NCBI GenBank assembly: GCA_008012115.1
Contig: SSEB01000008.1
Location: 186,001-250,000 of the forward strand
DNA: 64,000 nt
Direction: 5' to 3'
DNA from: Nevskiaceae bacterium
GTDB taxonomy: Bacteria > Pseudomonadota > Gammaproteobacteria > Nevskiales > Nevskiaceae
Below the pieces are notes generated by a model, which saw nothing but the letters and a program-made list of their open reading frames with translations, made no database searches and was not told the origin of the DNA. Positions 45,029 to 54,500 of this stretch are shown piece by piece (the stretch's first letter is position 1; every line of letters starts with the position of its first letter). The position numbers and the translations under genes were made by a program.

Positions 45029-46105
45029 TCAGGCCGCGCGCCGCAGCGCCGGCGCGCGGTACAGCGTGCCGTAGTGCAGGTCGCCGACGCTGACGCTGGG
45101 CTGCGTGCGCGGGAACAGCCAGTAGCCCTGCGACTCCGAGCTGGGCGCGATGTTGGGATAACCCTCGAGGCGCTTCGACGGCCCGGCGATTTCCTTCTCC
45201 TGCACCATCGAGATGTACTGGTCGACGGCGTATTCCTGCGTGTTGCCGTTGAGGATCACCTCGGCGCCGGTGACGCGCGCGTACTCGGCGACACCGGGAA
45301 CGGGCGAGCGCAGCGGCGCATAGGCATCGAGCGACACGCCGTTCTCGCTGGTGACGAAGATGCCGTCGTCGGTGGACGCCACGATGGAATGGTTGCCCTC
45401 GGTGTGCCCCTTGGTGCGCACCAGCGCCACGCCCTCGCCGAGAAAGACATCGCCGTCGAAGAATTCCACGCGCGACTCGTCGACCCCGTCGATGCCGCCG
45501 GGGCAGTACCACTGGCGGTCCCAGGGCAGCAGGCCCTTGGCCGACTCCCACTCCTCGCGCGTCACCAGCAGCTTGGCATTGGGGAAGATCGCCGGCTGGC
45601 CGCTGGCGCCGAGCCAGCGGGTGACGTTCTGCGTGTGCAGGTGATCGTAGGTCAGATAGTCCACCTGCGCCGGGTCGAGGCCGATCTCGGCCAGGCAGTC
45701 CAGCACCGTGCGGGTCTTCTTGAACACCAGGCGCTCGCCGACGCCGGCCAGCGGCCCCATGGCGTCCGACAGGCGCTGGAAGAACGGCGTCGCCAGCTGG
45801 TGCTCCCAGTCCGAGGGCGAGGCCAGCAGCGTCTTGATGCCCTGCGGGCTGTCGAACTGGATCACGAACAGGCGGTTGCACAGGTGCAGGTAGGGCGACA
45901 CCGAGTTCCAGGCGTTGAGATAGCCGAACTTGGTCGGGTACGGCACCCGCACCAGCTCGAAGGAGCGGTAGTAGACGACTTTCGACTGCGCCAGCAGGGC
46001 GCGGCGGAAATCCTTGGCGGCCTCGCGCACGTTGTCGACGCGCTGCATCGGGCGGCGGGCATCGCGGGTGCCCTGGAAATGGCTGCTGGGACGGATCACG
46101 GACAT
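45029..46105 (-). CDS. MBL-fold protein with altered metal site
   Basis: The 358-residue protein has the order of a metallo-beta-lactamase fold, but the usual HxHxDH motif reads DHLHTQN, with Gln and Asn replacing the Asp and last His. Later candidate ligands are in TKGHTEGNHSIV. The N-terminal 100 residues are helical. The changed motif suggests altered metal binding or activity. The co-directional GST-like gene follows nine bases downstream, so the two probably act together. The ATG at 46105 gives the expected start before the helical region. Confidence 0.72.
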   Translation of the reverse strand: MSVIRPSSHFQGTRDARRPMQRVDNVREAAKDFRRALLAQSKVVYYRSFELVRVPYPTKFGYLNAWNSVSPYLHLCNRLFVIQFDSPQGIKTLLASPSDWEHQLATPFFQRLSDAMGPLAGVGERLVFKKTRTVLDCLAEIGLDPAQVDYLTYDHLHTQNVTRWLGASGQPAIFPNAKLLVTREEWESAKGLLPWDRQWYCPGGIDGVDESRVEFFDGDVFLGEGVALVRTKGHTEGNHSIVASTDDGIFVTSENGVSLDAYAPLRSPVPGVAEYARVTGAEVILNGNTQEYAVDQYISMVQEKEIAGPSKRLEGYPNIAPSSESQGYWLFPRTQPSVSVGDLHYGTLYRAPALRRAA

Positions 46106-46261
46106 GCGGACACTCGGCGTTGGGAACCGGGCGGCACTATAACGGGTTGATGGCGGCGCCGGGCCGCCCCCCGGCCGACCAGCGGCCCGACGAACGGCAG
46201 GGCCGGGCATCAAGTCGCCGTTGCGGGCGCCGTTATTCCCTGCAGACCGCCCGACCTGCCG

Positions 46262-47527
46262 ATGCCCTTTTCCTACTACAACATCTTGCTCAAGCGCCTG
46301 CAGGCCTGGCGCTTCCACCCCTGCGCCGCGCTGGTGTACCTCGACGTGCGCCACATGCGCGCGCTCAACCGCTACGCCAGCCCGCAACATGGCGACCGCG
46401 CGCTGGCGGCGGTGAGCGAAGCCCTGGAGGATTGGACCGCCGGCAATGGCGTGTCCGGCCGCCTCTGGAGCAACGAATTCATCGCCGTGCGGGCCATCGA
46501 TCACGCCCAGACCGCCATCGACGAGGCCTCGCGGCTGCGCGACCGTCTGGCGCAGATCCGCTATCCCTCCCTGCTCGGCGAGAACCACCTGGGCGTGGCC
46601 ATCGGCCTGACCGTGGTGCGTCCGGACGAGGACTGGCATCGTGCGATCCACAACGCCGGCGACGCCTGCCATCAGGCCAAGCGCCGCGGCATCAACCAGG
46701 TGGTGAGCCACGTGGTGCAGCGCGACGACGCCGGCCGCGACGCCGCCAGCGCCAACCTGGTGATCAATTTCCGCAAGCTGATGGCCGAAGGCCGCCTGGT
46801 GCTGCACGCGCAGCCGATCATGGACATCAGCCGCGGCGGCGCGCGCCTGGCCAAGGCCGAATTCCTGATCCGCCAGCACCACGAGGGCAGCTACGTCACC
46901 CTGCCGCCGGACACCATCGAGACGCTGGAGCAACTGAGCCTGGCCAGCGAGCTGGACCACTACTCCTCGCAATGGGCGCTGGAGTGGATCACGCAGAACG
47001 CACCGGCGCTGCGCCGGCTCGACGGCGTCTCGCTCAACCTGTCGGCGCAATCCATCGGCGACGGCCACTTCATCGACAACCTGCTGCGCGACGTCAAGAG
47101 CGCGCAACTGCCGCCGGGCCAGCTGTGCTTCGAAATCACCGAGACTGCCGCCATCGAGCATCTCGAGGTGGCGGCGGAGGTCATCGCCGAGTTCCGCGCC
47201 GTCGGCTGCAAGTTCAGTCTCGACGACTTCGGCTCCGGCCTGTGCTCCTTCGGCTACCTGCAGTCGCTGGCGGTGGATGAGGTGAAGATCGACGGCCGCT
47301 TCACGCGCGACCTCGTCGAGAACCCGGTGTCGCAGGAGATCCTGCGCGCCATCCGCCAGGTGGCACGCGCCACCGGCAAGAAAACCGTCGCCGAGTTCGT
47401 CGACCACGAGCGCAAGCTGGCGGTGCTGCGCGAGATCGGCGTCGATTACGCCCAGGGCTGGCTGTTCGCACCGGCGATTCCGCCGGAGCGGCTGCTCGCC
47501 ATGCTGCAGACCAGCGCCGCCGCCTGA
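46262..47527 (+). CDS. EAL-domain c-di-GMP phosphodiesterase with degenerate GGDEF
   Basis: Residues 1-165 follow a GGDEF-like order (AALVYLDVRHMRALN, GDRALAAVSEAL), but the signature is replaced by RLWSNEF, so it should not make c-di-GMP. Residues 170-415 are an EAL domain: KAEFLIR in place of EAL but with the metal-binding Glu kept, then SLNLSAQS, FEITET, LDDFGSG, VDEVKIDG, VAEFVD and QGWLF. The main catalytic residues appear present, so hydrolysis is plausible. It lies beside the flagellar operon and converges on fliK, fitting control of motility. Confidence 0.85.
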   Translation: MPFSYYNILLKRLQAWRFHPCAALVYLDVRHMRALNRYASPQHGDRALAAVSEALEDWTAGNGVSGRLWSNEFIAVRAIDHAQTAIDEASRLRDRLAQIRYPSLLGENHLGVAIGLTVVRPDEDWHRAIHNAGDACHQAKRRGINQVVSHVVQRDDAGRDAASANLVINFRKLMAEGRLVLHAQPIMDISRGGARLAKAEFLIRQHHEGSYVTLPPDTIETLEQLSLASELDHYSSQWALEWITQNAPALRRLDGVSLNLSAQSIGDGHFIDNLLRDVKSAQLPPGQLCFEITETAAIEHLEVAAEVIAEFRAVGCKFSLDDFGSGLCSFGYLQSLAVDEVKIDGRFTRDLVENPVSQEILRAIRQVARATGKKTVAEFVDHERKLAVLREIGVDYAQGWLFAPAIPPERLLAMLQTSAAA

Positions 47528-47552
47528 GCGTTACGCCGACGGCGGCCCAGCC

Positions 47553-48818
47553 TCACACGTAGTCGTCCACCAGCCCGCGCCGTCTGCGCACGAGGACCGG
47601 CGCGGCCGTCTCGTCGCCAGTTGTGGCGCCCGCGCCCGTGGAAAATCCCGACGCGTCGTCGCGCCCCTGGTGCGGCGTGTCCTGCCGCTGCGGCAGCTGC
47701 GAGTGCACGCTGGCCTGGCCGAGGCTGATGCCTTCGCGCCCCAGCATCTCGCGCAGTTGCGGCAGCGCCTGTTGCAGCGCCTCGCGCGTCTGCGCATGCG
47801 CGGCGCCGAAACTCACCTGCGCCTGATCCTGATCCAGTCGCAGGCTGATGCTGAGCGGGCCGAGCTCCGCCGGATGCAGGTGGATCTGCACCTGCTGCAG
47901 GTCCTGCCCCAGGCTCCACACCACCTGCTGCCCCAGCGCCTCGCTCCAGCCGGCGTGATGCACCGGCAGCGGGAGGGTCAGGGTCGCCGTCGCCGCGCCA
48001 GCGGCCGGCGCAGGCACAGACGGCAGCGTCACCGGCACGGCGGAAGGTGGCGGGACCGGCGGCGCAGACGCGGCGTCCGCGCGCTGCAGCCAGGCGCTGA
48101 ACTGCTGGAAATCGGGTTCCGCCGCCGTCGGTGCATCGGAGCGGGCAGCGACAGGCGCGGCGGCCGGGGATGGCGCCGCTGTCGTGCCGGCGACCGAGGC
48201 GTCCGGTGCGGGTGCGGCGGCAGACGTTGCTCGTGGCGAGACCCCGGTGACGTCCGCCGGCGGGGTCCTGCTGGCCGGCGCTTCGCTGACCGCACGCTCG
48301 GGGCCGGTCGCGGTAGCCGCCGGCACCGGGCACGACGCGACCGCAGGCGGCGGCGCTGTCACCGGCAGCATCGCGGCCAGCCAGGGGTTGACCGGCGCCG
48401 CGCTTTCGCCGGCCGGGGTCGCCTCGGCGGCGGCCGTGTCGTGCGGCGGCGCAGCCGCCTCCGGTAATGCCGGCACGGCGCCCGGCGTCTCGCCGAGATT
48501 CAATCCCGCCGAGGCATCGGGCGCGAGGCCCGGTGTGGGCGTCGGCACCCGCGCAGGTGCCAGGCTGGCGGCGGGCGGCGACGCGTGGGTTGCACCGGCC
48601 GGCGTGCCGGCGTCCGCAGGCGCCAGGCGCGGCGTCGATGCGGGGTTCAAGGTCGGCAGCGCGGCAGTGCCCTCGCTCGGGTTCGCCGCTGCGATCGGCG
48701 CGGCGGCTGGCGTCACGGCGGTCGGCAGAAAGAAGTCCGCCGGCGTGCCGGCAGGCACGGGAAGCGGCCACCCGCTATTGGGTTTGGCACTGGTGATGTT
48801 GTTATTAATTATATTCAT
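47553..48818 (-). CDS. fliK: Flagellar hook-length control protein
   Basis: The 421-residue protein is Ala/Pro-rich and low in order over the first 280 residues. It has a conserved C-terminal FliK domain: QQVVWSLGQDLQQVQIHLHP, ELGPLSISLRLDQDQ, then QLREMLGREGISLGQASV. FliK measures hook length and switches export specificity. The ATG at 48818 lies in the AT core of a 114-bp element, and the first 18 or so codons (MNIINNNITSAKPNSGWP) are read from that element. No other start gives a better upstream region. Confidence 0.88.
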   Translation of the reverse strand: MNIINNNITSAKPNSGWPLPVPAGTPADFFLPTAVTPAAAPIAAANPSEGTAALPTLNPASTPRLAPADAGTPAGATHASPPAASLAPARVPTPTPGLAPDASAGLNLGETPGAVPALPEAAAPPHDTAAAEATPAGESAAPVNPWLAAMLPVTAPPPAVASCPVPAATATGPERAVSEAPASRTPPADVTGVSPRATSAAAPAPDASVAGTTAAPSPAAAPVAARSDAPTAAEPDFQQFSAWLQRADAASAPPVPPPSAVPVTLPSVPAPAAGAATATLTLPLPVHHAGWSEALGQQVVWSLGQDLQQVQIHLHPAELGPLSISLRLDQDQAQVSFGAAHAQTREALQQALPQLREMLGREGISLGQASVHSQLPQRQDTPHQGRDDASGFSTGAGATTGDETAAPVLVRRRRGLVDDYV

Positions 48819-48880
48819 TTTTTAAATTTGATAGATATTAAATAACAACATAGGCGGCCGCGATGGCCAGAGCGGGTGGC
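48767..48880. repeat. 114-bp symmetric AT-core element, copy 5 (supplies the fliK start)
   Basis: The left end is GCCACCCGCT (48767-48776) and the right end AGCGGGTGGC (48871-48880). The inner GTT is at 48801-48803 and the inner AAC at 48844-48846. Five G/C occur in the core. ATGTTGTTATT (48796-48806) pairs with its exact complement in 48841-48851. The right half of the core is nearly identical to copy 1. The copy lies between fliJ and fliK inside the operon and overlaps the 5' end of fliK. Confidence 0.95.
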
Positions 48881-48893
48881 GCCGTTACCACCG

Positions 48894-49325
48894 CTACAGC
48901 GGCGTCGGCGCGCGCCGCAGCGCGATCTCGTCCAGTTCCTTCTGGCTGCGGCGCTCCGCCTGCGCGCGCTCCTGCGCGCGATAGCTGGCGGCGAGCTGCT
49001 CCAGCGTGCCGCTGTCGCGGCGCTTGAGCAGGTAGCGCGCGCGCTCCACCTCGCTGCTGGCCTGTGCCTGTTCCACCGCGCGCCGCTGGTAGGCCTCGGC
49101 CTCGCGCAGCCGCGCCAGAAAAGCGTGGCGATTGCCGAGCAGGGCCGGCGTGGCCTGCGCCGGCATCGCGTTGCTGTAGTCCTCGATGTAGCGCTGCAGT
49201 TCCCGCAGCCGCGCCGCCTGCTCCGCCGCCTGGCGCTCGCTGCCCGCGAGACTGCGCAGGGCTTCGTCCTCGCGCAGGCTGGCCAGTTGCTGCAGCGGTT
49301 GCAGACGCGTCGAGCGGGCGTTCAT
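48894..49325 (-). CDS. fliJ: Flagellar export chaperone FliJ
   Basis: The 143-residue protein is almost entirely charged helix and begins with RLQPLQQLASLREDEALRSL. FliJ is a coiled-coil stalk that links the FliI ATPase ring to the export gate and escorts chaperones. Length and position directly after fliI fit. The gap to fliI is ten bases. Confidence 0.85.
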   Translation of the reverse strand: MNARSTRLQPLQQLASLREDEALRSLAGSERQAAEQAARLRELQRYIEDYSNAMPAQATPALLGNRHAFLARLREAEAYQRRAVEQAQASSEVERARYLLKRRDSGTLEQLAASYRAQERAQAERRSQKELDEIALRRAPTPL

Positions 49326-49335
49326 CGAGGGCTCC

Positions 49336-50688
49336 TCATGTCGTGGTCAGCAGGGTGTTGAGCGCCTGCAGGCTGCCGAGGAAATCGGCGGACTGCTGCA
49401 CGTCCTGGCGCAGGAACTCTTCCATGCGCGGCCACAGCGCGATGGCGGCATCGACGCGGGCATCGCTGCCCTTCTGGTAGGCGCCGATGCTGATCAGATC
49501 CTTGTTGCGCTGATGCGCGGAAAACAGCTGGCGGAAGCGGCGCACCAGCTGCTGGTGCGGCGCGGAGGTGATTTCGTGGGCGACGCGGCTCACCGAGGAT
49601 TCGATGTCCACGGCGGGATAGATGCCGGAGTCGGCGATGGCGCGCGACATCAGGATGTGGCCGTCGAGGATGCCGCGCGCGGTGTCGGCGATGGGATCGT
49701 TGGGATCGTCGCCCTCGGTCAGCACCGTGTAGAACGCGGTGATCGAGCCGACACCGTTGACGCCATTGCCGGCGCGCTCGACCAGGTGCGGCAGCTTGGC
49801 GAACACCGACGGCGGATAGCCGCGCGTGGTCGGCGGCTCGCCGACGGCCAGGCCGATCTCGCGCTGCGCCTGCGCGAAGCGCGTCAGCGAATCCATCAGC
49901 AGCAGCACATGCTTGCCCTGGTCGCGGAAATGCTCGGCGATGGACGTGGCCAGCGCCGCGCCGCGCAGGCGCATCAGCGGCGAGCGGTCGGCCGGCGTCG
50001 CCACCACCACCGCGCGGCGCAGGCCTTCGGGGCCGAGCGCATGGTCGATGAAATCGCGCACCTCGCGGCCGCGCTCGCCGATCAGGCCGACCACGATCAC
50101 GTCGGCGCTGGTGAAGCGCGTCATCATGCCCAGCAAAGTGCTCTTGCCGACGCCGGTGCCGGCGAACAGGCCGATGCGCTGGCCGCGCCCGACGGTGAGC
50201 AGCGAATTGATCACGCGCACGCCGACATCGAGCGGATCGGTGATCGGCGCGCGCGCCAGCGGATTGATCGGCACGCCGTTGAGGCGCACGCGGCGCTCGC
50301 AGCGCGGCTTGGGCAGACCGTCGAGCGGCTGGCCCTCGCCATCGAGCACGCGGCCGAGCAGCGCGTCGCCGACTGCGACCTCCGCCGCCTGGCGCAGCGG
50401 GATCACGCGCGCATTGGGCGTCAGGCCGTGCATCTCGCCGGAGGGCATCAGATAGACGCGCTCGCCGGAGAAGCCGACCACTTCCGCCTCCTGGCCGTGA
50501 CCGTCGGCGCCCAGCACACGACAACGGCCGCCGATCTGCACCTGGCAACCCACCGCCTCCAGGGTCAGGCCGACGACGCGCTTGAGCACGCCTTCGACCA
50601 CCGGGCCGCTGGTGGACGGCAGCCGCGCCGCGGCGGCACCGAGCCCCTGGATCAGTCGCTGGTCGCGCGCGGCGCGAAATTGGTTCAT
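49336..50688 (-). CDS. fliI: Flagellar export ATPase FliI
   Basis: The 450-residue protein has the Walker [16 protein letters not shown] near residue 175, [15 protein letters not shown], and Walker [21 protein letters not shown]. This is the F1-beta-like flagellar ATPase that energises export. Its start overlaps the fliH stop (ATGA). Confidence 0.96.
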   Translation of the reverse strand: MNQFRAARDQRLIQGLGAAAARLPSTSGPVVEGVLKRVVGLTLEAVGCQVQIGGRCRVLGADGHGQEAEVVGFSGERVYLMPSGEMHGLTPNARVIPLRQAAEVAVGDALLGRVLDGEGQPLDGLPKPRCERRVRLNGVPINPLARAPITDPLDVGVRVINSLLTVGRGQRIGLFAGTGVGKSTLLGMMTRFTSADVIVVGLIGERGREVRDFIDHALGPEGLRRAVVVATPADRSPLMRLRGAALATSIAEHFRDQGKHVLLLMDSLTRFAQAQREIGLAVGEPPTTRGYPPSVFAKLPHLVERAGNGVNGVGSITAFYTVLTEGDDPNDPIADTARGILDGHILMSRAIADSGIYPAVDIESSVSRVAHEITSAPHQQLVRRFRQLFSAHQRNKDLISIGAYQKGSDARVDAAIALWPRMEEFLRQDVQQSADFLGSLQALNTLLTTT

Positions 50689-51323
50689 GCGTCCTCACCC
50701 ATCAGGCCGCGCTGCAGGCCCGCCTGGCGTGTTTCGAGACGCGCATCGACGCGGCCGGCGTCGGTCATCAGCAGGCAGTCGCCGCGCGACAGCGTGTTGT
50801 CCGGCACCAGCTTCCACTCGGCTTCGGTATTGAGGGTGAGCGTGTCGCGCAGCAGCTGCACGTCTTCGGGATGCAGGTGCACGCGCAGCTCGCGCGGCGC
50901 GCTGGCCAGCGAGGCCACGGCCTCGTGCACGGCGCCGGCGACCTTGGCCGGGTCGAGCGCCAGCTCGGCGTTGACCAGCTTGCGCGCCGCGTCCATGGCG
51001 AGCGCCACCAGGCTGTGTTCGATGTCGGCGGACAGCGCCTCGAAAGGACGTGCAAAGCCGTCGAGCAGATCGCCGAGGCGCTGGATCTGCTCCTGCACCT
51101 TGGCCTGCCCGGCGCGCAGGCCGGCGGCATAGCCGTCGGCGTGGCCGCGCTGCAGGCCTTCCTGGTAGGCGGACTGCTCCAGCGCGTCGAGATGTTCGGC
51201 GGTGTGCAGCTGCGCGCCGATCACGGTGTGATCCGCCATCGCGCCGGCGGCGAACAGCGGCAGCTCCCAGCGCGTGGCGGCGCCGGCAGTCTCGGCCGGC
51301 AGGATCTCAGATAAGTTCTTCAC
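50685..51323 (-). CDS. fliH: Flagellar export regulator FliH
   Basis: The 212-residue protein has an N-terminal region with RWELP, a helical centre with a GxxxG-like repeat ([20 protein letters not shown] in residues about 50-70), and a C-terminal V/A-ATPase E-subunit-like domain. FliH holds FliI at the basal body. It begins with GTG at 51323 and overlaps fliG by 17 bp. Confidence 0.88.
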   Translation of the reverse strand: MKNLSEILPAETAGAATRWELPLFAAGAMADHTVIGAQLHTAEHLDALEQSAYQEGLQRGHADGYAAGLRAGQAKVQEQIQRLGDLLDGFARPFEALSADIEHSLVALAMDAARKLVNAELALDPAKVAGAVHEAVASLASAPRELRVHLHPEDVQLLRDTLTLNTEAEWKLVPDNTLSRGDCLLMTDAGRVDARLETRQAGLQRGLMGEDA

Positions 51324-52314
51324 CCTTGCCTCCGAGCACGATGGCGCCGGACTCGGCGAGGCGGCGCGCCACAGCGAGGATTTCCTTCTGCGCGGCCTCG
51401 ACGTCGGAGACGCGCGCCGGGCCCTTGGCTTCCATGTCCTCGAGCAGCATCTCGGCCGCGCGCTTCGACATGTTCTTGGTGAACTTGTCCTTGACGCGCG
51501 CCTCGGCGCCCTTCAGCGCCATGCCCAGCGTCTCGGTGGAGACTTCGCGCAGCAGCGCCTGGATGCCCTTGTCGTCGACGTCGCCGAGATCGTCGAACAC
51601 GAACATCAGCTCCTGGATGCGTGTCGACAGGTCGGCATCGGCTTCGCCGATCTTGGCGATGATGCCCTGCTCCACGGTCGAATCCATCAGGTTGAGAATG
51701 TTGGCCGCGACCTTGATTCCGCCAACGCTCGATTGTTTGAGGTTGCCGCCGCCGGAGAACTGACGCTCCATGATCTCGTCGAGTTCGCGCAGCGCCGCCG
51801 GCTGGATGCCGTCGAGCCGCGCGATGCGCATCAGCACATCGCTGCGCATGCGCTCCGGCAGCAGCGCCAGCACTTCCGCCGCTTGGTCCGGGTCGAGATA
51901 GGCCAGCACGATGGCGACGATCTGCGGATGCTCGTTGCGCACCAGATCGGCCACCGCGCGGGTCTCCATCCACTTCAGCGCCTCCAGGCCCTTGCTGTTG
52001 CGGCCGAGCAGGATGCGATCGATGAGGCCGGAGGCCTTGTCCTCGCCCAGCGCACCGACCAGCACGCGGCGCACATAGTCGTCGGCACCGACGCCGAGCG
52101 AAGTCTGCGACTCCATCTCGGAGACGAAATGTTCCATCACCTGCGTCGCGCGCTCGCGCGAGACATTGGACAGCGCCGCCATCGCCTGGCCGACCTTCTG
52201 CACATCCTTGGCGCCCATGTGCTTGAGCACTTCGGCGGCCTCGGCCTCGCCCAGCGACATCAACAGGATGGCGGCGCGCTCGGGGCCGGGAATCTGGGCG
52301 TTGGCATCAAGCAT
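51307..52314 (-). CDS. fliG: Flagellar motor switch protein FliG
   Basis: The 335-residue protein has the N-terminal domain (AAILLMSLGEAEAAEVLKHM), the middle domain with the EHPQ motif (NEHPQIVAIVLAYLDPDQAAEVL), and the torque-generating C-terminal domain with LMFVFDDLGDVDDKGIQ and its charged residues. It forms the rotor ring beneath FliF. The start overlaps the fliF stop by eight bases. Confidence 0.96.
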   Translation of the reverse strand: MLDANAQIPGPERAAILLMSLGEAEAAEVLKHMGAKDVQKVGQAMAALSNVSRERATQVMEHFVSEMESQTSLGVGADDYVRRVLVGALGEDKASGLIDRILLGRNSKGLEALKWMETRAVADLVRNEHPQIVAIVLAYLDPDQAAEVLALLPERMRSDVLMRIARLDGIQPAALRELDEIMERQFSGGGNLKQSSVGGIKVAANILNLMDSTVEQGIIAKIGEADADLSTRIQELMFVFDDLGDVDDKGIQALLREVSTETLGMALKGAEARVKDKFTKNMSKRAAEMLLEDMEAKGPARVSDVEAAQKEILAVARRLAESGAIVLGGKGEELI

Positions 52315-54001
52315 CGGTGCCCACCCAGGTTTTGATCACCTGCGCCACCCGCTTCGGGTCCTGTGCAACGGCGCCGCGCGCCTGCGCCAGCTTCTGTTCA
52401 TACGGCGGCAGCACCCGCGGAGTTGGCTCCTCGTTGGCATCGGGCAGCGCGCGGGCGGAGCGCTCGATGCCCAGCGCGGCCGCACCGGGCCTGCTGTCGG
52501 CAACGGTGGCGCGCACCGGCACCGGCGCGGTCAGCGATTTGAACGCGGGCCGCAGCACCGCGAACACCACGATCAGCACCAGCAGCACGCCGAGCGCCTG
52601 GCGGCCGATGCTCAGCACCTGCGGCCGCTGCCAGACCGGCAGGTCGGCGACGGCGGCGGCGGGCTCGTTGATGAAGGACACGTTCTGCACGCTGACGGTG
52701 TCGCCGCGCTGGGCATCGAAGCCCACCGCCTGCTTGACCAGGGCCTCGACCTTGGCGATCTCGTCCTTGCTCAGCGGCGCCAGCTCGGATTCTCCCTTGG
52801 CATTGGCCTTGGGCAGGTTGTCGACCAGCACCGCCACCGACAGGCGACGGATGCTGCCGCCGGGACGGCGCGTGTGGCTCACGGTCTTGTCGAGTTCGTA
52901 GTTGCGCGTGCTCTGGCGGCTCTGCGAGGTCGGCGTGGCGCCCGCGGCATCGCTGGCCGTCGCCGGCGGCGTCGCGCCGTTGGGCGCGGCGGCAGCACCG
53001 GCCGCAGCCACTGCCGCCGGCGGATTGAGCGGCTTGGCTTGCGCCGCCGTCGCCGGCTGGTTGCTGGCGGCGCCGGGCACCCCCTGCGCGGCGTTGCCGC
53101 CCGGCGCGTGCGTGGTGTCTTCGGAGGTCTGCTCGCTGCGGATGGCCTGCGGGTCCGGCTTGTAGGTTTCGCTGGCCTCCTCGGTTTCGGAGAAGTCCAT
53201 GTCGGCCACCACCTGCGCGCTGATGCGGCCGGTGCCGGTCATCGGCGTCAGCAGTTCCTCGATGCGCCGCACGTAGTCGGCTTCGACGCGACGCGCCTGC
53301 TCGAACTGGCTGGCGGCGCGCTGCGCCGGATCGTTCTGGGTGCCGCTCTCGCTGAGCAGGTGGCCGTACTGGTCGATCACCGTGACGTTGCCCGGTGCCA
53401 GATCCGGCACGCTGGCGGCGACGAGATGGACGATGGAGGCGACCTGCCCGCCTTCCAGCGAGCGGCCGGGATAGAGATCGACCAGCACCGAAGCGCTGGC
53501 GGCGTTGTTGTCGCGCGCGAAGGCCGAGGGCTTGGGCATGGCCAGGTGCACGCGTGCCGCCTGCACCGACTGCAGGCTGCCGATGGTGCGCGCCAGCTCG
53601 GTCTCCAGCGCATGCTGGTAGCGCGCGGTCTCGATGAACTGGCTGGTGCCGAAACCCTGCTCCTGCTGGATCATCTCGAAGCCCATGCCCGAACTCTTGG
53701 GCAGGCCCTGGGAGGCGAGCTTGAGCCGCGCTTCGTAGAGCTTGTCGCCGGCGACGGTGACGGCGCCGGTGGTGGCATCGACCTGGTAGGGGATGCCCGC
53801 GCCGCGCAGGGCGTCGGCCACCTCGGCCGAATCCTTGGCCGAGAGGTTGGCGTAGAGCGGCGCGGCGGCCGGCTTCTGCGACCACATGTAGATGCTGATG
53901 CCGCCGGCCACCGCCGCGGCGATGCCGAGCAGCAGCGCCAGCTGGCGCAGGCCGGGGATATCGCGCAGTTGGCGCACGGCGGGGAGGGTCATTTCAGCCA
54001 T
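52307..54001 (-). CDS. fliF: Flagellar MS-ring protein FliF
   Basis: The 564-residue protein has a membrane helix near residues 20-42, the YscJ/FliF ring-building domain (PLYANLSAKDSAEVADAL, SGMGFEMIQQEQGFGTSQF), and VHLAMPKPSAFARD. An Ala/Pro-rich loop follows, then a second helix near 440-460 and a C-terminal FliG-binding tail. It is the base on which the flagellum assembles. Confidence 0.95.
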   Translation of the reverse strand: MAEMTLPAVRQLRDIPGLRQLALLLGIAAAVAGGISIYMWSQKPAAAPLYANLSAKDSAEVADALRGAGIPYQVDATTGAVTVAGDKLYEARLKLASQGLPKSSGMGFEMIQQEQGFGTSQFIETARYQHALETELARTIGSLQSVQAARVHLAMPKPSAFARDNNAASASVLVDLYPGRSLEGGQVASIVHLVAASVPDLAPGNVTVIDQYGHLLSESGTQNDPAQRAASQFEQARRVEADYVRRIEELLTPMTGTGRISAQVVADMDFSETEEASETYKPDPQAIRSEQTSEDTTHAPGGNAAQGVPGAASNQPATAAQAKPLNPPAAVAAAGAAAAPNGATPPATASDAAGATPTSQSRQSTRNYELDKTVSHTRRPGGSIRRLSVAVLVDNLPKANAKGESELAPLSKDEIAKVEALVKQAVGFDAQRGDTVSVQNVSFINEPAAAVADLPVWQRPQVLSIGRQALGVLLVLIVVFAVLRPAFKSLTAPVPVRATVADSRPGAAALGIERSARALPDANEEPTPRVLPPYEQKLAQARGAVAQDPKRVAQVIKTWVGTDA

Positions 54002-54012
54002 GGCTCATCCCG

Positions 54013-54339
54013 TCAGATCGGCATGTTCATGATGTCCTGGTAGGCACTCACCAGGCGGTTGCGGACCTCGGTCATCGCGCGGAACGAAACCTGCGCCTTG
54101 GCCTGCGCCAGCATCACGCTGGCGAGGTCGGCGGAAGGGTCGCCCAGCTCGAACGCCTTCTGCATGCGGGCGGCATCGTTCTGGGTTTCGTTGACCTTGC
54201 CGATGGCGCCACCGACCAGCTGTGAGAAACCGGTCGGATCGGCCGCCTTGGCGGACGCGGGCGACGACGGCGCGTTGGCAGCCTGCGCGCTGAGGGCGCG
54301 GATCTGCGAAAGCACGCGGTTGACGTCGATGTCGTTCAT
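54013..54339 (-). CDS. fliE: Flagellar hook-basal body protein FliE
   Basis: The 108-residue protein has the FliE C-terminal signature VMLAQAKAQVSFRAMTEVRNRLVSAYQDIMNMPI, read as two adjacent conserved blocks. FliE joins the MS ring to the rod. It is the first gene of fliEFGHIJK. The ATG at 54339 is chosen because it gives the normal length and lies just downstream of a sigma-54 promoter match. Confidence 0.93.
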   Translation of the reverse strand: MNDIDVNRVLSQIRALSAQAANAPSSPASAKAADPTGFSQLVGGAIGKVNETQNDAARMQKAFELGDPSADLASVMLAQAKAQVSFRAMTEVRNRLVSAYQDIMNMPI

Positions 54340-54376
54340 GGCGGCGCGGCGGGTGGTGGAGGCTCGACGGGGATCG

Positions 54377-54392
54377 AGCAAGTTCCATGCCC
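54377..54392 (-). promoter_or_regulatory. Sigma-54 promoter of the fliE operon
   Basis: On the minus strand the site reads GGGCAT-GGAAC-TTGCT, with -24 GG and -12 GC at canonical spacing and an ideal -12 box. Transcription would start near 54366, 27 bp before the fliE ATG. fliE operons of polar flagellates are commonly sigma-54 dependent. A 114-bp element begins 109 bp upstream. Confidence 0.68.
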
Positions 54393-54500
54393 CGGCTGGC
54401 CGCAATGAAAACAAGGGATTATCGAAGGCCGGCGGCGTCAAAACTCCGTCGCCGATCGCGGCCGGACGGCGACGGTTCGCCAGCGCGGAGGCGGAACGGC

